A stretch of 9,220 nucleotides of DNA from Bacteroidales bacterium (lineage in GTDB: Bacteria > Bacteroidota > Bacteroidia > Bacteroidales > DTU049), in the NCBI GenBank assembly GCA_018432645.1, contig JAHDSP010000484.1, positions 1 through 9,220 of the forward strand, read 5' to 3'. The notes beneath the pieces are model-generated. The model was not told where the DNA came from. It saw only the letters and a list, made by a program, of their open reading frames with translations, and did not search any database. Every line of letters starts with the position of its first letter. Positions within the stretch are counted from its first letter, which is position 1. Below, in pieces: positions 6,746-9,220 of the stretch. Made by a program: the position numbers and the translations under genes.

Positions 6746-7133
6746 AATATGTTTTATTAATGCAAAAGTAAATAATTTTAGAACCAACTCTATTAAGTAG
6801 TTCAAAAACTAATTTTTCTGGATATACAGCTGTATGCCTCCATTTAGTTTTTTGTAAGGAAATTTCTAATATATTGCCTAGCTCATTTTTATAAATGTTA
6901 CTTTTATTTTTAGAAAAAACAAAAATAGGCTCATAAGTATTTGTAAATCTGTTAATTACTGAAGAGGGCATATGATTTGTTTTATACCATATAATAATGT
7001 CTTATAGATACCAAACATCATTTACCATGTGATATGCTAATCTATATGGTATTTGAGAAAAGTGAGATTTACCATATTTATTTAAATATTTGTCACCTAC
7101 ATTTAAGAAAAAAAATGATAGCATTTTTTTAAT
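6735..7133 (-). pseudogene. Decayed DNA methyltransferase (N4/N6 type), internal fragment
   Basis: One minus-strand frame reads as the middle of a PF01555-type site-specific DNA methyltransferase: FFLNVGDKYLNK, then SQIPYRLAYHMV, WYL*DIIIWYKTN, MPSSVINRFTNTYE, FVFSKNKS, and GNILEISLQKTKWRHTAVYPEKLVFELLNRVGS. The asterisk is an in-frame TAA at 7002-7004, at a place where relatives have a basic residue (WYLRDIIIW-like). The frame opens after a TAA at 7134-7136. The N-terminal part with the catalytic (D/S)PPY motif is missing, as is the C-terminal DPFxGSGT SAM-binding motif. After LLNRVGS the frame runs 14 unrelated residues to a stop at 6735. A short product could start at ATG 6969-6971, but it would have neither catalytic motif. 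It lies 43 nt after the lepB stop on the same strand. Confidence 0.8.
6763..6770 (-). promoter_or_regulatory. Bacteroidota -7 element (TACTTTTG) for the GDT1-like gene
   Basis: On the minus strand this is TACTTTTG followed by CAT. It ends 17 nt before the ATG at 6745 (35 nt before the alternative at 6727). It sits at the 3' end of the methyltransferase relic, just after the last recognisable residues of that protein (LLNRVGS), close to a probable deletion junction. Confidence 0.55.
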
Positions 7134-7176
7134 TTAGTAAAAATTTTATTTAATATAAATCTACTAAAATTATTTC

Positions 7177-8772
7177 TTATTTAGGAACTCTAAAAAGCTT
7201 ATTCCACCTAATTTTACCATCAAATAATGAATAATCTTTATCTAATGATAACCATACAAAAACTGGCTTGCCAACCATATGATCTATAGGTATGAATCCC
7301 CAAAATCTCGAATCATAACTATTATGTCTATTATCTCCCATGCCAAAATAATAATCCATCTGGAAGGTATATGTATTAGTAGGTTTATCATTTATGTATA
7401 TTATACCATTTTTAACATATAACTTATTATGTTCATAGGCAGTAATAATACGTTCATAGAAACATAGATTATTTGTATCAAGCGATATAGTTACACCCTG
7501 TTTAGGAACAATAATAGGGCCGAAATTATCTTTATTCCAAGGATATTTAGGATCATGTGGAAAAATAGAGTAGTCCCAAGTAGTATCTTCACTTATTTTC
7601 AAAGGTTCAGCTATAATAGAACCATATTTTTTTAAAAATTTCTCTTTAATTTCTTCTGTCATTGGCAGTAATAATACATTAGAAGGATAACCATAATATT
7701 TAGCTTTCTGAGCAGATTGCCTAGCATCTTCTCTGGAAATCCCAGTAGACATTATTTGCTCTATAGACAAGTATCTATCTGGTTGCAATTTTACAATATA
7801 ATCAAACTGAATATATTTAGGAATAGGCATAGGTTTTCCATTTACATAAACCTGGCGATGAATTATCTGAATAGTGTCACCGGGTGTACCTATACAGCGT
7901 TTGATATAATTATCTCTTTTGTCTACAGGACGCACTGTTATTTTCTCTGTTTGCAATAGATATTTACGAGCCGCATCATAGAATTTCTTATAATCCTTAT
8001 CTGTAAGGCCATTACTTTGTGCTATTTGTACAGCGAAACTTCTAGTAATAGTATAAAAGCTCATTGCAGGTTCGGCTATCACTACTGTGTCGCCCTCTGG
8101 GAAATTAAATACTATCAATTTATTGCTCTCTATATTTTCTAAAGCAGGATAGCGATAATATGGCAGTTTAATTAATTTAGAGTATGATGGAGTAGTTTTA
8201 GCCAAAGGTAAAATATTATGAGCAAAAGGGAAAGAAAGCGGTGTATTAGGTATGCGTATACCATAATGAATTTTACTGACAAATAAATAATCACCTACAA
8301 GCATAGTTTTTTCCATAGAACTTGTAGGTATAGTGTATGCTTCTAAAAAGAACATTCTAATAATTGTAGCTGCTACAACAGCAAAGATTATAGCTTCTAC
8401 CCATTCTTGGGTCTTACTTAGTTTTTTTACTTTTTGTTCTCTCACCGGTATGTACTCATCTTTTATAATACCTAAATAAGGTAAATAAACAAATGGAAAA
8501 AGAATAATTAATATTTGATTTAAAATATTATAACGATTAAATCCTTTGAGTAACTCTATTAACATTAGCATTACCATGAATAAATTAATGAAGGGTACTA
8601 AACTCCAAATTACCCATGTCCATTTCTTACCAATTATTTTTGTCCATATCACTAAATTATATATTGGTACGAAAACTAACCAGAAATTGTATCTAGCTTT
8701 TCTAAAAACAAATCCTAACCCTATTACACATGCTAAAAAAAGCAATATAGTAATTATCATTACTACATCCAT
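7177..8772 (-). CDS. lepB: Signal peptidase I, long form with N-terminal membrane domain
   Basis: A 531-residue serine protease (S26 family) that removes signal peptides from exported proteins at the outer face of the inner membrane. Residues 1-100 form a hydrophobic domain with about four helices, resembling the DUF5684-like N-terminus of Bacteroidales homologues. A further helix follows at about 124-143. The catalytic box is YTIPTSSMEKTMLVGDYLFV (146-165), with S152 as nucleophile. The general base is K291 in YIKRCIGTPGD (289-299), and the last conserved box is GMGDNRHNSYDSRFWGF (477-493). Two long regions separate these boxes (about 170-285 and 315-470), making it far longer than E. coli LepB (324 residues). 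All catalytic boxes are intact. It has its own promoter. The role in processing secreted proteins such as the 1224 and 4269 products is inferred. Confidence 0.94.
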   Translation of the reverse strand: MDVVMIITILLFLACVIGLGFVFRKARYNFWLVFVPIYNLVIWTKIIGKKWTWVIWSLVPFINLFMVMLMLIELLKGFNRYNILNQILIILFPFVYLPYLGIIKDEYIPVREQKVKKLSKTQEWVEAIIFAVVAATIIRMFFLEAYTIPTSSMEKTMLVGDYLFVSKIHYGIRIPNTPLSFPFAHNILPLAKTTPSYSKLIKLPYYRYPALENIESNKLIVFNFPEGDTVVIAEPAMSFYTITRSFAVQIAQSNGLTDKDYKKFYDAARKYLLQTEKITVRPVDKRDNYIKRCIGTPGDTIQIIHRQVYVNGKPMPIPKYIQFDYIVKLQPDRYLSIEQIMSTGISREDARQSAQKAKYYGYPSNVLLLPMTEEIKEKFLKKYGSIIAEPLKISEDTTWDYSIFPHDPKYPWNKDNFGPIIVPKQGVTISLDTNNLCFYERIITAYEHNKLYVKNGIIYINDKPTNTYTFQMDYYFGMGDNRHNSYDSRFWGFIPIDHMVGKPVFVWLSLDKDYSLFDGKIRWNKLFRVPK

Positions 8773-8798
8773 AATTAAAATTTTTTTAAAATATTATG

Positions 8799-8806
8799 CA
8801 AAGATA
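8799..8806 (-). promoter_or_regulatory. Bacteroidota -7 element (TATCTTTG) for lepB
   Basis: On the minus strand this is TATCTTTG followed by CAT, ending 26 nt before the lepB ATG at 8772. No clear -33 TTTG lies about 19 nt upstream. The rest of 8807-8986 is AT-rich, and I see no gene, tRNA or hairpin terminator in it. Confidence 0.6.
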
Positions 8807-8986
8807 AACGTAAAAAATAAATAATTATTTAAATAGGTTTATTATAAATATAGAATTATGATTAGAGTTTTAGTTAAATATTGTAAAAAATGTAAATCAA
8901 TTACAAAATCATAAAGGAAAGGGATATTAAAATAAAAGGAATTGGAAGAATTTACAATTTTTTATTGTTTAAATTTAGGTATTATA

Positions 8987-9220
8987 TCAATATTTTAACT
9001 TTATCAAGCTCCAATACCGCTCCCACGCCCATCTGTCGTGAGATGACAAGTTCAAAAGTCGACCAATGTCTGATTCTACGTCGGCTTTCAAATATTTATT
9101 CATCACTACAAACCACATAAGGTAGTTCTGTAGATACTTTGTAGCTACTCCTCTGAACCTCATCATCCAAACCAAAAAATTATTTATCTTTTTTTCTGCT
9201 ATGTTTACGCTATAAACTAC
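8987..9220 (-). CDS. Insertion-sequence transposase, C-terminal part (IS1595/ISXO2-like), runs off window
   Basis: The minus-strand frame is open to the right edge for 77 codons and stops at 8987-8989 (TGA). The stretch MMRFRGVATKYLQNYLMWF is the characteristic end of IS1595/ISXO2-like DDE transposases, preceded by a segment (NIAEKKINNFL) that fits the helix after the catalytic Glu. After this motif about 40 residues follow, including a Trp-rich SSHDRWAWERYW, which is longer than I expect for the family and may be read-through into flanking DNA. Only the end is visible, so intact versus fragment cannot be told. The TTG at 9173-9175 is not a start, because the frame continues upstream. The family call is from memory of the motif. 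Confidence 0.6.
   Translation of the reverse strand, partial: VVYSVNIAEKKINNFLVWMMRFRGVATKYLQNYLMWFVVMNKYLKADVESDIGRLLNLSSHDRWAWERYWSLIKLKY

Noticed and set aside
6414..6800. Plus-strand open frame of 128 codons
   Set aside because: It is the antisense of the GDT1-like gene, and its Ile/Lys/Asn-rich product reflects the complement of membrane helices.
7133..7168. Inverted repeat TTTAGTA/TACTAAA after lepB
   Set aside because: The stem is seven pairs with a 22-nt loop and almost no GC, and no T tract follows on the lepB strand, so I do not call it a terminator.
7717..8824. Plus-strand open frames at 7717-7959 and 8546-8824
   Set aside because: Both are mostly antisense to lepB, with no recognisable protein family, and lepB itself is unambiguous.
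1..9220. CRISPR array, tRNA, rRNA, riboswitch or new defence system
   Set aside because: I saw no regularly spaced repeats, no cloverleaf or rRNA segments, and no cluster of accessory genes. The genes are mainly housekeeping.

Overview
This is an AT-rich chromosomal window that reads as a member of the Bacteroidota, most likely order Bacteroidales. The evidence is a DUF4290 gene directly upstream of murA, a MurA with Asp in place of the catalytic Cys, an unusually long two-domain signal peptidase I, the absence of Shine-Dalgarno sites, and Bacteroidota-type -7 promoter elements (TAnnTTTG) in front of almost every gene or operon. The genus cannot be named from the sequence alone.

Layout. Positions 1-462 hold the 3' part of a Ppx/GppA-type phosphatase gene. 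A promoter then drives rplU-rpmA (ribosomal proteins L21 and L27), which ends in a strong hairpin terminator at 1132-1170. Next come a secreted ChaN/haem-binding-like protein (1224-2102) and a DUF4290-murA pair with a 6-nt gap (2249-4174). A predicted outer-membrane beta-barrel protein (4269-4970) follows and converges on a minus-strand ornithine carbamoyltransferase gene (5036-6034). The two share a bidirectional terminator at 4986-5015. Further right, all on the minus strand, are a GDT1/TMEM165-type cation transporter (6185-6745), the decayed middle of a DNA methyltransferase (about 6735-7133), a 531-residue signal peptidase I (7177-8772), and the C-terminal end of an insertion-sequence transposase that runs off the window edge (8987-9220).

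How it fits together. Most of the window is housekeeping: ribosome assembly, the first committed step of peptidoglycan synthesis, protein export, carbamoyl-phosphate/arginine metabolism and the cell surface. I see no new multi-gene defence, toxin or biosynthetic system. The points worth a second look are the methyltransferase relic, with one in-frame stop and both catalytic motifs missing, the transporter promoter embedded in that relic, a very consistent TAnnTTTGCA promoter set, two false upstream start codons, the C-to-D MurA, and the expanded signal peptidase. The relic and the transposase end are the only signs of genome flux.
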